Positions 17,039 to 26,439 of a stretch of 64,000 nt of DNA are shown in pieces. Made by a program: the position numbers and the translations under genes. The DNA is from G963663315 sp963663315 (GTDB lineage Bacteria; Pseudomonadota; Gammaproteobacteria; Arenicellales; Poriferihabitantaceae): NCBI GenBank assembly GCA_963663315.1, contig OY760176.1:806001-870000 (forward strand), in the 5' to 3' direction. Within the stretch, counting starts at the first letter, position 1; the number at the start of each line of letters is the position of its first letter. Under the pieces are notes generated by a model that had not been told where the DNA came from, ran no database searches, and was given only the letters and a program-made list of their open reading frames with translations.

Positions 17039-17743
17039 TTAATCATCAAGTACGTTTCTGGCGTTTGAATAAAATTGTCTGCGTATCAATACCAGCAAGA
17101 CAAATAATGTTGAAGCTATAAGCATTTTTGGGCCAATAAACCATCCCATGTAACCCGATGCAAAAAATATTCCTCTTAATCCTGCGCTGAAGTGCCGGGC
17201 GGCAATAATATTCATGTTAGCTGCCCGGAAAGCCTCTTTGCTTCCGTCGGTGTGCGAATCATTGTTCGCAATATCCGTAACCAGTGGAGTGGCTCCAATC
17301 AGTATTCCACAATAATTGTACAAACGGTAAGACCAGCCGAATTTGAAAAAATCATATGTGAAAATTAACGCCAGTCCCAATACTTTTGTTTGCCACAGTC
17401 CACGACTTATATTATTCTTTATCGGAATATCCTGAAATATCTGCAGCACAATATCCGTAGAACCCAATAACGCGAAACAGCCTCCTATGGCGATGATTGA
17501 TGTTGAAGCAAAGAATGCGGCTCCTCGTTGCAGGCCTCCATTGATTTGTGTATCAATCATTCTCATATCCCTTCGTACCATGACCAGCATCCATTGAGTT
17601 CTTTGCTCTGTCATTATTCCACTTAAACTATGTTTTTTGATTGCAGAATGATCGTTCACTATCTCAAACATTATCCAGACAAACAGGAAGAAGAGGATCG
17701 ATATCTGGTCCAGCAGGGTCAAGGAATCAAGAAAAACAGACAT
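17039..17743 (-). CDS. DUF599-family inner-membrane protein
   Basis: 234 residues with about four membrane helices (SILFFLFVWIMFEIV near 15-30, FFASTSIIAIGGCFALLG near 75-92, and two in the C-terminal half). The blocks RRDMRMIDTQINGGLQRGA and AANMNIIAARHFSAGLR match the DUF599 family of uncharacterised bacterial membrane proteins. It is convergent with amtB, 52 bases away. No function is known and the context gives none. Its codon usage looks slightly more AT-rich than the neighbouring kinase gene, judged by eye. Confidence 0.75.
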   Translation of the reverse strand: MSVFLDSLTLLDQISILFFLFVWIMFEIVNDHSAIKKHSLSGIMTEQRTQWMLVMVRRDMRMIDTQINGGLQRGAAFFASTSIIAIGGCFALLGSTDIVLQIFQDIPIKNNISRGLWQTKVLGLALIFTYDFFKFGWSYRLYNYCGILIGATPLVTDIANNDSHTDGSKEAFRAANMNIIAARHFSAGLRGIFFASGYMGWFIGPKMLIASTLFVLLVLIRRQFYSNARNVLDD

Positions 17744-17919
17744 GGAAAGGGGCTTGTAAATTTAAGTTGACAGCAGTTGGAATCCTACCACGGATGGCGT
17801 GTGGATAAGACCTCGTGAGAAGTAGCGCTTGAGCGCGAACGCAAACCGGTCGTTTATGACCAGTTGCGCGCACAAGCCTGAACTCTTTTGTTTCATAGGG
17901 ACTGATTCAGCACAGTGCC

Positions 17920-17948
17920 TTGAAGAGCAGGAGTTATGTCGGTATAAT
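17920..17948 (+). promoter_or_regulatory. Sigma-70-type promoter upstream of rimP-nusA-infB
   Basis: A TTGAAG -35 at 17920-17925 and a consensus TATAAT -10 at 17943-17948 are separated by exactly 17 bp. This is among the best promoter matches in the window. Transcription would begin near 17955, about 250 bases before rimP, and meet a terminator hairpin at 18097-18117. Confidence 0.65.
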
Positions 17949-17954
17949 ACGCCC

Positions 17955-18120
17955 GGCGGAGTATGGGGGGTCTTCAGATGGTTTGACGATAACGATGTGA
18001 GACAGGTTAGAGGTAATATTGAAAGCAGGAATCATTGGCAACCTGCCTGCGTTACCGGTTTTTGACAGTTTCGCTCTTTGACAAGGCTGATCATGCCCCC
18101 GCTTCAGGCGGGGTTTTGAT
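17955..18120 (+). ncRNA. Candidate small RNA or operon leader before rimP
   Basis: The 460-base gap between the DUF599 gene and rimP holds no convincing protein gene. From the promoter at 17920 a transcript of about 165 nt would contain a two-step stem (GGTAA 18012-18016 with TTACC 18052-18056, and GCAGG 18025-18029 with CCTGC 18042-18046) and end in a GC-rich terminator. It does not look like tRNA, 4.5S RNA, 6S RNA or tmRNA. In E. coli the same operon begins with an initiator tRNA gene, which is absent here. It could be a free-standing RNA or an attenuated leader of the rimP-nusA-infB operon. Confidence 0.4.
18097..18120 (+). terminator. Rho-independent terminator
   Basis: CCCCGC (18097-18102) pairs with GCGGGG (18108-18113) across the loop TTCAG. 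A TTTTGATTTT tract follows from 18114. It lies between the promoter at 17920 and rimP. A second, weaker structure (GGCC-TTG-GGCC at 18149-18159 followed by seven T) lies 30 bases on. Confidence 0.8.
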
Positions 18121-18203
18121 TTTAGGATGTCGGCAATTTATTCGGGTGGGCCTTGGGCCTATTTTTTTGTGTATGTAGTAAGTAAAGATGGGGTGATTGA
18201 CCG

Positions 18204-18659
18204 TTGCGTGTCATGATTGAAAAACTGAGAACGATGCTTGAACCATCGGTAGAAAACCTCGGTTATGAACTGTTGCATGTAGAACAGGGCAATCAGGGCA
18301 GTCAGAATGTGCTGCGTTTTTATATCGATGCGCCGGGCGGAATTCAGGTAGATGACTGCGAAGCTGTGAGTAGACAGATCAGCGCCATTCTGGATGTCGA
18401 AGATCCGTTGGACATGAAATATTTGCTTGAGGTTTCATCTCCGGGACTGGATCGGCCTCTGGTCAAGCCGGATCATTTCAAGAGATGTCTGGGAGAGGTG
18501 GTGAGGATTGTGATGCACACCCATGTGTTGGGTCGAAGACGATTTACCGGACGAATGGTTGAAGCGAACGATGTGACCGTTGTCCTTGAAGTGGATGGCG
18601 AGAGTTACGAGTTGACCTATGAAGATATGGAAACTGCGAGACTTGAACCGGTATTTTAA
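18204..18659 (+). CDS. rimP: Ribosome maturation factor RimP
   Basis: 151 residues, the normal RimP length. Family blocks are ENLGYELLHVE, VDDCEAVSRQISAILDVED and YLLEVSSPGLDRPLVKPDHF, followed by an SH3-like C-terminal domain. It assists maturation of the 30S subunit. The TTG at 18204 has a GGGGTG ribosome site eight bases upstream. The ATG at 18213 would give MIEKLRTML, closer to many homologues, but sits too far from that site. It is the first gene of rimP-nusA-infB-rbfA-truB, and nusA starts 22 bases after its stop. Confidence 0.95.
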   Translation: MRVMIEKLRTMLEPSVENLGYELLHVEQGNQGSQNVLRFYIDAPGGIQVDDCEAVSRQISAILDVEDPLDMKYLLEVSSPGLDRPLVKPDHFKRCLGEVVRIVMHTHVLGRRRFTGRMVEANDVTVVLEVDGESYELTYEDMETARLEPVF

Positions 18660-18680
18660 TTTTTTCAATGTCGATTGAAT

Positions 18681-20162
18681 ATGGCGATTACAAATAACGA
18701 AATATTAATGATGGTAGAAGTTGTTTCCCGGGAAAAGGATCTTGAGAAGGGAATCATTTTTAATGCTATCGAATCGGCATTGGTCACAGCAACCAAGAAA
18801 TGGCATCCGGGTGAAATTGATGCCCGGGTAAGCATTCACCGTGATACCGGTGACTATGACACATACCGGATTTGGGAAATCATTGATGACGATACCGAAC
18901 TGGAGTTTCCCGACCGGCAGATTCCATTATCGGAAGCACGGGAAAGTGATCCTGAACTGAATGTCGGGGATTTGATCGAAGAATCCATGGAAAAGGTCGA
19001 GTTCGGTCGGATTGCGGCTCAGGCTGCCAAGCAGGTGATCATGCAAAAAGTCAGGGAGGCGGAGAGAAACCAGATCGCACAACGCTACCAGGACAAGTTC
19101 GGCACGCTTATTTCCGGAACCGTGAAAAGACTGGATCATGGCAATGCGATGGTTGACCTGGGTGACGCTGAAGCGATTCTGCCAAAAAACGGGATGATTC
19201 CGAGAGAAGGGTTGCGACCGGGAGACCGGATTCGTGCGCTACTGAAGGAAATCGATCTGGAATCACGCGGACCACAGTTGATTCTTACCCGGCTTTCTCC
19301 ACAATTTCTTATCGAGCTTTTCAAACTGGAAGTTCCGGAAGCGGGCGAAGGAATTATTGAAATTACAGGAGCGGCCAGAGACCCGGGGTCGCGGGCAAAG
19401 ATTTCAGTACGAACCAACGATGCCAATGTAGACCCGGTCGGCGCATGCGTGGGTATTCGCGGGTCCAGGGTACAAAGTGTTTCCAACGAAATTGCAGGGG
19501 AGCGCGTGGATATCATTGTCTGGTCTGACAATATCGCTGAATTCGTTATTCAGGCACTGGCGCCGGCGGAAGTCGAGTCGATATTTGTCGATGAAGAGAT
19601 CAGGTCGATGGATGTGGTCGTGACCGAAGAGAACCTTTCCCGTGCGATTGGACGAGGAGGACAGAATGTTCGTCTTGCATCTGAACTGACCGGATGGGAG
19701 TTGAATCTGATGACCGACAAGGATGCTCAGGAAAAACAGGATTCAGAGCAGAGGGCATTGATCGACAAATTCAAAATCCAACTGGGAATTGACGAGAACA
19801 CAGCGGTTATCCTTGCCCAGGAAGGATTCAATAGCCTAGAGGAAATTGCCTACGTACCCAAACAGGAGTTGATGGACATTGAAGAGTTCGATGAAAAACT
19901 GGTTGACGAATTGCGGAACAGGGCACAGGACAATTTGCTGACCAGTGCGATAGCGAGTCAGGAAGAGAAGGAACCCGCTGAAGACTTGCTTGCGATGGAA
20001 GGGATCGATGTAGAAACCGCAAAGATCCTGGCAATGGGCGGGGTGCGTACCAGGGAGGACCTGGCAGAATGTGCGGTAGATGAGGTTCTGGAGATTGTCG
20101 ACATGGGTAATCAGCGTGCAAGCGAGTTGATTATGACCGCTCGTGCATCATGGTTTGAGTAA
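18681..20162 (+). CDS. nusA: Transcription termination/antitermination factor NusA
   Basis: 493 residues, starting at the ATG of MAITNNEILMMVE. The domains run in order: N-terminal polymerase-binding region (1-130), S1 (about 135-200, LISGTVKRLDHGNAMVDLGD), KH1 and KH2 (VGACVGIRGSRVQSV, then RAIGRGGQNVRLASEL), and two helix-hairpin-helix AR repeats at the C-terminus (ILAQEGFNSLEEIAYV, then ILAMGGVRTREDLAEC). It binds RNA polymerase and modulates pausing, termination and antitermination. The two C-terminal repeats are the gammaproteobacterial form. A TTG two codons upstream is an unlikely start. No clear ribosome site is visible. Confidence 0.97.
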   Translation: MAITNNEILMMVEVVSREKDLEKGIIFNAIESALVTATKKWHPGEIDARVSIHRDTGDYDTYRIWEIIDDDTELEFPDRQIPLSEARESDPELNVGDLIEESMEKVEFGRIAAQAAKQVIMQKVREAERNQIAQRYQDKFGTLISGTVKRLDHGNAMVDLGDAEAILPKNGMIPREGLRPGDRIRALLKEIDLESRGPQLILTRLSPQFLIELFKLEVPEAGEGIIEITGAARDPGSRAKISVRTNDANVDPVGACVGIRGSRVQSVSNEIAGERVDIIVWSDNIAEFVIQALAPAEVESIFVDEEIRSMDVVVTEENLSRAIGRGGQNVRLASELTGWELNLMTDKDAQEKQDSEQRALIDKFKIQLGIDENTAVILAQEGFNSLEEIAYVPKQELMDIEEFDEKLVDELRNRAQDNLLTSAIASQEEKEPAEDLLAMEGIDVETAKILAMGGVRTREDLAECAVDEVLEIVDMGNQRASELIMTARASWFE

Positions 20163-20197
20163 CTTGTTCAACGCAACAATAATTTGGAAATAAGACA

Positions 20198-22774
20198 ATG
20201 TCTCAGGTAACCATTGACGCTTTTGCCAGGCAAATCAACATCAGTATCGAAAAGTTACTGGATCAGCTTGAGCAGGCTGGTGTTTCCGGGAAAACCAGGG
20301 TTGATTCGCTTGAAGACAATGAGAAACTCAAATTATTGCAATTTCTGAAAAGCCGTGAGACCAAACAATCTACAAAAGACCGTATATTTCTGAAAAGCAG
20401 ACAGACCAGGCAAATCAGGCAGACTTCGAGAACCGGGGCCGCACGTACTGTTCACGTTGAGGTGAAAAAACGTCGGACCTTTGTAAAACGCAGTACATTG
20501 GAGGCGGATCGAATTCGTCAGAACGAAGAAGTGAGAATTGCCCGGGAAGCGCAGGAACAGGCTGAAAGAGAAGAAGAGAATATTACCACGCAGGAGACCA
20601 GTCAGAAAGAGCCACAATCAGAGGAGTTGTTGCAGATAGAGGGTCTGCAAAAAGAAGAGCCGCAGAAAGAAGAGTCACAGGAGATTGCAGAGGGAACCGG
20701 GGAGGATGAGACGGTTGCTCTGGAAAACACTGCACCACCACCTGAATCCGGAGTAGAAGAAACCGTTGCCAAGGTCGCTGATTCGGCTGCGCCAAAACCC
20801 GCTGCCGATACCAAAACAGCTGACCGAAAGAGACCGGCTAAAGCGAAAAGAGGGAAAAAAGGTAAACGCGACCGGGATGCAACCACTGAGAATCTGTCAG
20901 GCCGGGAAGAGTTGCATGCAGCCAAACGCCGCAAGGATAAAGGCAGGCATCTGATCAGAAAGCCAGGCAGGATATCTTCATCCACATCGCACCAGCATGT
21001 GTTTGAAAAACCCACTGAACCGGTGGTTCATGAGATCATTGTGTCCGAGACAATGACAGTGGGTGAACTCGCACAGGCGATGTCGATCAAGGCCGGTGAA
21101 GTGATCAAGGCGATGATGGATATGGGATCAATGGTCACCATCAACCAGATTCTGGATCAGGATACGGCTATACTGCTGATTGAAGAAATGGGGCATGTCG
21201 CAAGAGCTGCTGACAAGGAAGACCCTGAATCAATGTTATCCGACCAGGATGAAATAACCGAACAGGTGATCCGTCCGCCCGTGGTTACCATCATGGGTCA
21301 TGTTGATCATGGCAAGACATCATTGTTGGATTATCTGCGAAACACGAAAGTAGTCGACACAGAGGCCGGGGGAATCACCCAGCACATTGGCGCTTACAGG
21401 GTTAATATAAATGGCCATGAGATCTGCTTTATGGATACGCCAGGCCACGAAGCGTTTTCTGCCATGCGGGCCAGGGGGGCAAAAGCGACGGATATCATTA
21501 TTCTTGTCGTCGCCGCAGACGATGGGGTCAAACCCCAGACTCTGGAAGCAATCAATCATGCCAAAGCAGCTGACGTTCCGATAGTGGTCGCGCTGAACAA
21601 GATTGACCGTGAGCAAGCGGACCCTGAGCGAGTAAGACAGGAGTTGTCCAATCGTGGAATCGTTCCCGAAGAATGGGGCGGTGATACACTGATGAATGAA
21701 GTGTCGGCCATTACCGGCCAAGGTGTCGAGGAACTGCTTGAATCGGTCTTGCTACAGGCCGAAGTGGCTGACCTGAAAGCCAGACCTGCGGGCAATGCCA
21801 CTGGCCTGGTGGTTGAGGCACGTCTGGACAAGGGGCGCGGCCCGGTCGCCACGGTGCTGGTTCAACAGGGTTTGTTGAAACTGGGCGATGTTGTGCTTGC
21901 TGGCAGGGAAACCGGCCGGGTCAGGGAGATATTGAATGATCGTGGTAAAAAGATTGATCAGGCAGGGCCATCTACACCGGTTGAAATACAGGGGTTGGCA
22001 GGGACACCGGTGGCAGGTGATGAAATCGTGGTGGTCAGTGACGAGAGAAGGGCACGGGAAATAGCCACCAATCGTCAAGGCAGATCCAAGGAGATAAAAC
22101 TTGCCCAGCAACAAAAAGTGAAATTCGAAGGTATCTTCAACCGGATGAAGGAAGGAGATGTCAAAACCCTTAATGTTCTGATCAAAGCGGATGTGCAGGG
22201 TTCTGTTGAAGCGATCAGGGAATTACTGATAAATCTGTCGGTGGACGCAGTCAATGTCAATGTGGTTCATGGCATGGTGGGCGGTATCAATGAATCGGAT
22301 GTGAATCTGGCGATGGCAACCACGGCACTGGTCATCAGCTTTAATGTGCGAGCGGATGCAACGGCCAGAAAACTGATTGAAAAAGAAGGGATTACAGTTC
22401 TTTATTACAATGTGATCTATGATGTGATTGATGCGGTGAAGGCCACGATGTCAGGGTTGTTATCTCCGATATCCAAGGAATACCATGTCGGCCTTGTCGA
22501 GGTGAGGGATATATTCCGTGCACCAAAAATTGGCGCAATCGCAGGCAGTTATGTTTCTGAGGGCATGGTTAAAAAGAATCTGCCGGTACGGGTGTTGCGG
22601 GAAAACATGGTGATTTTCGAAGGTGCGATTGATTCCCTGCGACGTTTTAAGGATGATGTCAATGAGGTCAAAAACGGCTACGAATGCGGAATCGGAATCA
22701 AGGACTACAATGACATCAGGGTGGGTGATCAGATCGAAGTGTTTGAAATCATCCAGACCGCCCAGGAATTATAG
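20198..22774 (+). CDS. infB: Translation initiation factor IF-2
   Basis: 858 residues. The N-terminal IF2_N domain (SQVTIDAFARQINISIEKLL) is followed by a charged, low-complexity linker from about residue 85 to 270, rich in Gln/Glu with near-repeats such as QKEEPQKEESQE and then lysine/arginine-rich. The GTPase domain has G1 GHVDHGKTSLL, G3 DTPGHEAF and G4 NKID, and domains II-IV complete the protein. It places initiator tRNA on the 30S subunit. It lies 35 bases after nusA. An internal start giving a short IF-2 isoform is possible but was not identified. Confidence 0.97.
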   Translation: MSQVTIDAFARQINISIEKLLDQLEQAGVSGKTRVDSLEDNEKLKLLQFLKSRETKQSTKDRIFLKSRQTRQIRQTSRTGAARTVHVEVKKRRTFVKRSTLEADRIRQNEEVRIAREAQEQAEREEENITTQETSQKEPQSEELLQIEGLQKEEPQKEESQEIAEGTGEDETVALENTAPPPESGVEETVAKVADSAAPKPAADTKTADRKRPAKAKRGKKGKRDRDATTENLSGREELHAAKRRKDKGRHLIRKPGRISSSTSHQHVFEKPTEPVVHEIIVSETMTVGELAQAMSIKAGEVIKAMMDMGSMVTINQILDQDTAILLIEEMGHVARAADKEDPESMLSDQDEITEQVIRPPVVTIMGHVDHGKTSLLDYLRNTKVVDTEAGGITQHIGAYRVNINGHEICFMDTPGHEAFSAMRARGAKATDIIILVVAADDGVKPQTLEAINHAKAADVPIVVALNKIDREQADPERVRQELSNRGIVPEEWGGDTLMNEVSAITGQGVEELLESVLLQAEVADLKARPAGNATGLVVEARLDKGRGPVATVLVQQGLLKLGDVVLAGRETGRVREILNDRGKKIDQAGPSTPVEIQGLAGTPVAGDEIVVVSDERRAREIATNRQGRSKEIKLAQQQKVKFEGIFNRMKEGDVKTLNVLIKADVQGSVEAIRELLINLSVDAVNVNVVHGMVGGINESDVNLAMATTALVISFNVRADATARKLIEKEGITVLYYNVIYDVIDAVKATMSGLLSPISKEYHVGLVEVRDIFRAPKIGAIAGSYVSEGMVKKNLPVRVLRENMVIFEGAIDSLRRFKDDVNEVKNGYECGIGIKDYNDIRVGDQIEVFEIIQTAQEL

Positions 22775-22802
22775 CTCATTCAAGTTGGGGGAGGGTGTCA
22801 AT

Positions 22803-23174
22803 ATGTACGAAGTCGACAGGACTCGCAGAGTCGCAGAATTATTGAAACGGGAAATTGCGGTATTGATTGCCAGAGAACTGAATGACAGTCGCATCAATTC
22901 GGTTACTGTGACCGGTGTTACCATAAGCAGAGATCTCAAGATTTCCACGGTCTTTGTATCGTCAGCCCTGGATTCGTTAAACAGGACTGATCAGGAATCC
23001 ACCCGGGTCGAGAAGTTGCTCAATAAATCGGCCGGGTATTTACGTCATCTCTTAAGTCAAACCGTCAATTTGAGAACTACCCCGAGTCTGGTGTTCAAGT
23101 ATGACGACAGCATTCAGCGGGGCATGGATATGTCCCGGCTGATAGACAGGTTAAACGGCAGGGATGGCGGGTAA
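22803..23174 (+). CDS. rbfA: Ribosome-binding factor A
   Basis: 123 residues from an ATG with a strong GGGGGAGG site (about 22787-22794). The open frame extends upstream into infB but that part is not coding here. It has the single KH-like domain of RbfA: RRVAELLKREIAVLIAREL, VTVTGVTISRDLKISTVFV and LRTTPSLVFKYDDSIQRG. It is a 30S maturation and cold-adaptation factor. It begins 28 bases after infB and its last 11 bases overlap the first ATG of truB. Confidence 0.96.
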   Translation: MYEVDRTRRVAELLKREIAVLIARELNDSRINSVTVTGVTISRDLKISTVFVSSALDSLNRTDQESTRVEKLLNKSAGYLRHLLSQTVNLRTTPSLVFKYDDSIQRGMDMSRLIDRLNGRDGG

Positions 23175-24078
23175 CAGGGAACCCAAAGGCATGCCGGTCA
23201 ATGGCATATTGCTGGTTGATAAGCCGGCAGGGATCACTTCCAATAAAACACTTCAGATCATCAAACGGTTGCTGAATGCACGCAAGGCGGGTCATACAGG
23301 CAGTCTGGATCCGATTGCAACAGGGGTATTGCCCATCTGCTTTGGTCATGCGACAAAAATATCCGGCATGTTCCTTGATTCGGCCAAACACTATGAGGTC
23401 GGTATCCGGCTTGGGGTGACTACGGATAGTGGTGACAAATCGGGAAAGGTGCTGTCGACGCAGACGGTCGAATACGATATGGAGACGCTGAATGAGGCGC
23501 TTTCCATGTTCAAGGGTGAAATTCAGCAGATCCCACCGATGTATTCTGCATTAAAACAAAACGGACAGCGATTGTATAAACTTGCAAGGATGGGGTTGGA
23601 AGTGAAACGTGAACCGAGGACGGTGACGTTGCATGACATCTCGATTCAGAGTATTGAGGACGATTACCTGGAGTTACAGGTTCATTGCTCAAAAGGGTTC
23701 TATATACGCAGTCTTGCGATGGACATCGGTAATACACTGAACTGCGGGGCTCATGTCGACCAGCTGAGAAGGGTGGCGGTCAAAGATTTCAGGATTGACC
23801 AGTGCATCAGTCTGGAACAACTTGAGGCGTTGGAATCAGCCGAAATCAGACAAAACCTGCTTATCCCCACTGATCTGGCTCTGAAGCGTCTACCACATGT
23901 TGAATTGTCACAAAACAGTGCCGAGGCCTTCTGTCAGGGTCAATCGGTTTATCCATTGGAATATCCTCGGCAATGCCCTGATCAGGGGCTGGTTCGATTA
24001 TATTCGCAAAACAGTCAGTTTCTCGGATTGGGCCAGATGATGGAAGGGAAAATCACACCCAAAAGGGTATTTGTATAA
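23164..24078 (+). CDS. truB: tRNA pseudouridine-55 synthase TruB
   Basis: 304 residues. The N-terminal block MPVNGILLVDKPAGITSNK and the catalytic motif AGHTGSLDPIATGVLPICFG (Asp in SLDP) are diagnostic, followed by QIPPMYSALKQNGQRLYKLAR and the C-terminal PUA-like region. It makes pseudouridine at position 55 in the T loop of tRNAs. The first ATG (23164) overlaps rbfA by 11 bases. An ATG at 23191 directly before MPVNGILL is an equally possible start. This is the last gene of the rimP operon; an opposite-strand tRNA-Asn follows. Confidence 0.96.
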   Translation: MAGNREPKGMPVNGILLVDKPAGITSNKTLQIIKRLLNARKAGHTGSLDPIATGVLPICFGHATKISGMFLDSAKHYEVGIRLGVTTDSGDKSGKVLSTQTVEYDMETLNEALSMFKGEIQQIPPMYSALKQNGQRLYKLARMGLEVKREPRTVTLHDISIQSIEDDYLELQVHCSKGFYIRSLAMDIGNTLNCGAHVDQLRRVAVKDFRIDQCISLEQLEALESAEIRQNLLIPTDLALKRLPHVELSQNSAEAFCQGQSVYPLEYPRQCPDQGLVRLYSQNSQFLGLGQMMEGKITPKRVFV

Positions 24079-24147
24079 AGCGTCCGCGTCGTTAACGCGC
24101 TCTTGCAGACGATGCCCGACCAGGCCAGAACAGGCATTTCTGAAAAT

Positions 24148-24223
24148 TGGCTCCCCGGGACAGACTCGAACTGCCGACAGGGTGGTTAACAGCCACCTGC
24201 TCTACCAACTGAGCTACCGGGGA
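24148..24223 (-). tRNA. tRNA-Asn (anticodon GTT)
   Basis: 76 nt on the minus strand. The acceptor TCCCCGG pairs with CCGGGGA, followed by discriminator G and an encoded CCA (24148-24150). The D arm is TAGCTCAGTTGGTAGAGCA. The anticodon loop is CTGTTAA with GTT at 24190-24188, and the T arm contains GTTCGAGTC. It lies between truB and uvrB, opposite in direction to both. GatCAB, encoded near 32-34 kb, could act on this tRNA if the organism lacks asparaginyl-tRNA synthetase, which cannot be judged here. Confidence 0.97.
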
Positions 24224-24347
24224 ACGGAGCACGGGATACTAATTGCCAGCATCGAATTGGTCAAGTGTCATTCCGTAAATTTGATTAAAATTTTGAAGGA
24301 TTTCTGTTCCGGTTCTTTTCTCCGGTTGCCTGGATTAAAATATCTCC

Positions 24348-26438
24348 ATGTCTGTTCAAGCAAAATTTAATCTGCAAAGTGATTTCGAGCCTGCTGGTGA
24401 TCAACCCGATGCGGTGCGCAAGTTGACCGAAGGCATTGAGAACGGCGAAGCATTCCAGACATTGCTCGGTGTTACCGGGTCAGGAAAAACATTCACCATG
24501 GCGAATGTGATTGCAAATACTGGAAAACCGGCATTGATACTTGCTCACAACAAGACATTGGCAGCGCAACTGTATTCGGAAATGAGGGATTTTTTCCCGG
24601 AAAATGCAGTGGAGTATTTCGTTTCCTACTATGATTATTACCAGCCTGAAGCTTATGTGCCAAGTTCAGATACCTTTATCGAGAAAGATGCATCAGTCAA
24701 TGATCACATTGACCAGATGCGGTTATCTGCCACCAAGGCCTTGCTGGAAAGACAGGATGTCATTATCGTGGGAACGGTTTCCGCGATCTATGGCCTGGGT
24801 GACCCTGCTGCCTATCATGGAATGATCCTGCATCTCAAAAAAGGAGACCAGATCAACCAGAGAGCGATACTGAAACGTCTTGCCGAGCTGCAATATATTC
24901 GTAATGACCTGGAATTGCGGAGGAGCACATTCCGGGTTCGCGGCGATGTGATTGATGTCTATCCTGCGGAATCCGAAAGGCTGGCAATCCGGATACAACT
25001 GTTTGGAGATGAAGTTGAAAGTCTTTCCAGATTCGACCCGCTGACCGGCGGAGTTGAGGAGCACCTGAACAGGGTGACAGTCTACCCCAAGAGTCACTAT
25101 GTGACCGCAAGGGAAACTATCCTGAATGTACTCGATGACATCAGGCAGGAGTTGAGAGAAAGGCTGGTTGAGCTTGGAAACGGAGGGAAACTGGTAGAAG
25201 CGCAAAGGCTGGAGCAAAGAACACTGTATGATCTGGAAATGATGCGGGAGTTGGGATACTGCAACGGCATCGAAAATTATTCAAGGTATCTATCAGGTCG
25301 AAATGCGGGTTTGCCGCCACCGACTTTGATGGACTACCTGCCCGACAATGCACTGGTTTTCATTGATGAAAGTCATGCCACCATACCCCAACTTGGCGCC
25401 ATGTATCGCGGAGACCGGTCAAGGAAGGAAACCCTGGTCGAATACGGCTTTCGCCTGCCTTCGGCGATCGACAACCGACCGCTTCGTTTTGACGAATTCG
25501 AAAGTCTGTTGCCCCAGGTCATTTTCGTATCTGCGACCCCGGGGGATTATGAGGCGAAACGTGTTTCTGACGTGGTCGAACAATTGGTTCGGCCTACCGG
25601 ATTGACGGACCCGGAAATTGAAGTTCGACCGGTAAATCATCAGGTGGACGACCTGCTTTCGGAAATCAGAATACGCGTTGCGCACAAACAGCGGGTTCTG
25701 GTGACGACCCTGACCAAGCGTATGGCCGAAGATCTGACAGAGTATCTGCATGAACATGATGTCCGGGTTCGCTACCTGCACTCGGATATCGATACCGTGG
25801 AGCGGGTTGAAATCATCCGGGATTTGAGAAAAGGGGTCTTCGATGTACTGGTCGGGATCAATTTGCTGAGGGAAGGGCTGGACATTCCTGAGGTTTCGCT
25901 GGTGGCGATTCTGGATGCGGATAAGGAGGGGTTTCTCAGGTCAACCAGATCATTGATCCAAACCATTGGCCGTGCCTCAAGAAACATTGACGGCAGGGTT
26001 ATTCTTTATGCCGACAGGGAAACCAATTCCATAAAACAGGCCCTGGCCGAGACCAACCGGCGCCGGTCGAAACAGCGGGAATACAATGCAATCCATAACA
26101 TTACACCGAAGTCGGTTATCAAACCGGTCAAGGACATCATTGATGGTGTGACTGCCAATGATTCGCTGTGGAACGATCTGCCTGAGCAGATGGTTGCAGA
26201 CGAGGGCGTTGAAGAGTACAGCCGCCAATCACCGAAGGATCTCGGCAGATTGTTAAAAAGACTGGAGAAGGAAATGTATGCTTATGCTAAAAATCTGGAA
26301 TTTGAAGCTGCCGCATCGGTTCGTGACCGTATCAACAGAATTCGAACCGGGAAATTTCTGGATAACATCCAGAAGTCTGCACGAACAGAGGCCGTAGTGA
26401 CGGCTGGAACAGCATTACCTTTGACACATCCCACATAA
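24348..26438 (+). CDS. uvrB: Excinuclease ABC subunit B
   Basis: 696 residues. It has the Walker A motif LGVTGSGKTFTMANVI, the beta-hairpin region YYDYYQPEAYVPSSDTFIEK that inserts at DNA damage, the DEAD-like FIDESHATIP, and helicase motifs V/VI (GINLLREGLDIPEVSLV, QTIGRASRNIDGRVILYAD). The C-terminal UVR domain that binds UvrC is near residues 635-670 (LLKRLEKEMYAYAKNLEFE). It verifies damage in nucleotide excision repair. It stands alone and the next gene begins one base after its stop. Confidence 0.97.
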   Translation: MSVQAKFNLQSDFEPAGDQPDAVRKLTEGIENGEAFQTLLGVTGSGKTFTMANVIANTGKPALILAHNKTLAAQLYSEMRDFFPENAVEYFVSYYDYYQPEAYVPSSDTFIEKDASVNDHIDQMRLSATKALLERQDVIIVGTVSAIYGLGDPAAYHGMILHLKKGDQINQRAILKRLAELQYIRNDLELRRSTFRVRGDVIDVYPAESERLAIRIQLFGDEVESLSRFDPLTGGVEEHLNRVTVYPKSHYVTARETILNVLDDIRQELRERLVELGNGGKLVEAQRLEQRTLYDLEMMRELGYCNGIENYSRYLSGRNAGLPPPTLMDYLPDNALVFIDESHATIPQLGAMYRGDRSRKETLVEYGFRLPSAIDNRPLRFDEFESLLPQVIFVSATPGDYEAKRVSDVVEQLVRPTGLTDPEIEVRPVNHQVDDLLSEIRIRVAHKQRVLVTTLTKRMAEDLTEYLHEHDVRVRYLHSDIDTVERVEIIRDLRKGVFDVLVGINLLREGLDIPEVSLVAILDADKEGFLRSTRSLIQTIGRASRNIDGRVILYADRETNSIKQALAETNRRRSKQREYNAIHNITPKSVIKPVKDIIDGVTANDSLWNDLPEQMVADEGVEEYSRQSPKDLGRLLKRLEKEMYAYAKNLEFEAAASVRDRINRIRTGKFLDNIQKSARTEAVVTAGTALPLTHPT

Positions 26439-26439
26439 A

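Noticed and set aside
17829..18065. Open frame of 78 codons before rimP
   Set aside because: It crosses the predicted promoter, has no ribosome site and no recognisable protein pattern. The region is better explained as an RNA leader.
18149..18168. Second terminator-like hairpin (GGCC-TTG-GGCC plus T run) before rimP
   Set aside because: The stem is only four base pairs. It may add to the leader structure but is too weak to list as a terminator.
20580..20700. Short near-repeats encoding Gln/Glu-rich units in infB
   Set aside because: Low-complexity linkers are normal in IF-2 of this class, so this is not a separate repeat element.
22623..22802. Upstream extension of the rbfA frame into infB
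   Set aside because: The extension lies in another frame of the conserved IF-2 C-terminus, and the strong ribosome site belongs to the ATG at 22803.
24071..24370. Plus-strand frame across tRNA-Asn
   Set aside because: It is the antisense of a tRNA with no ribosome site or homology.
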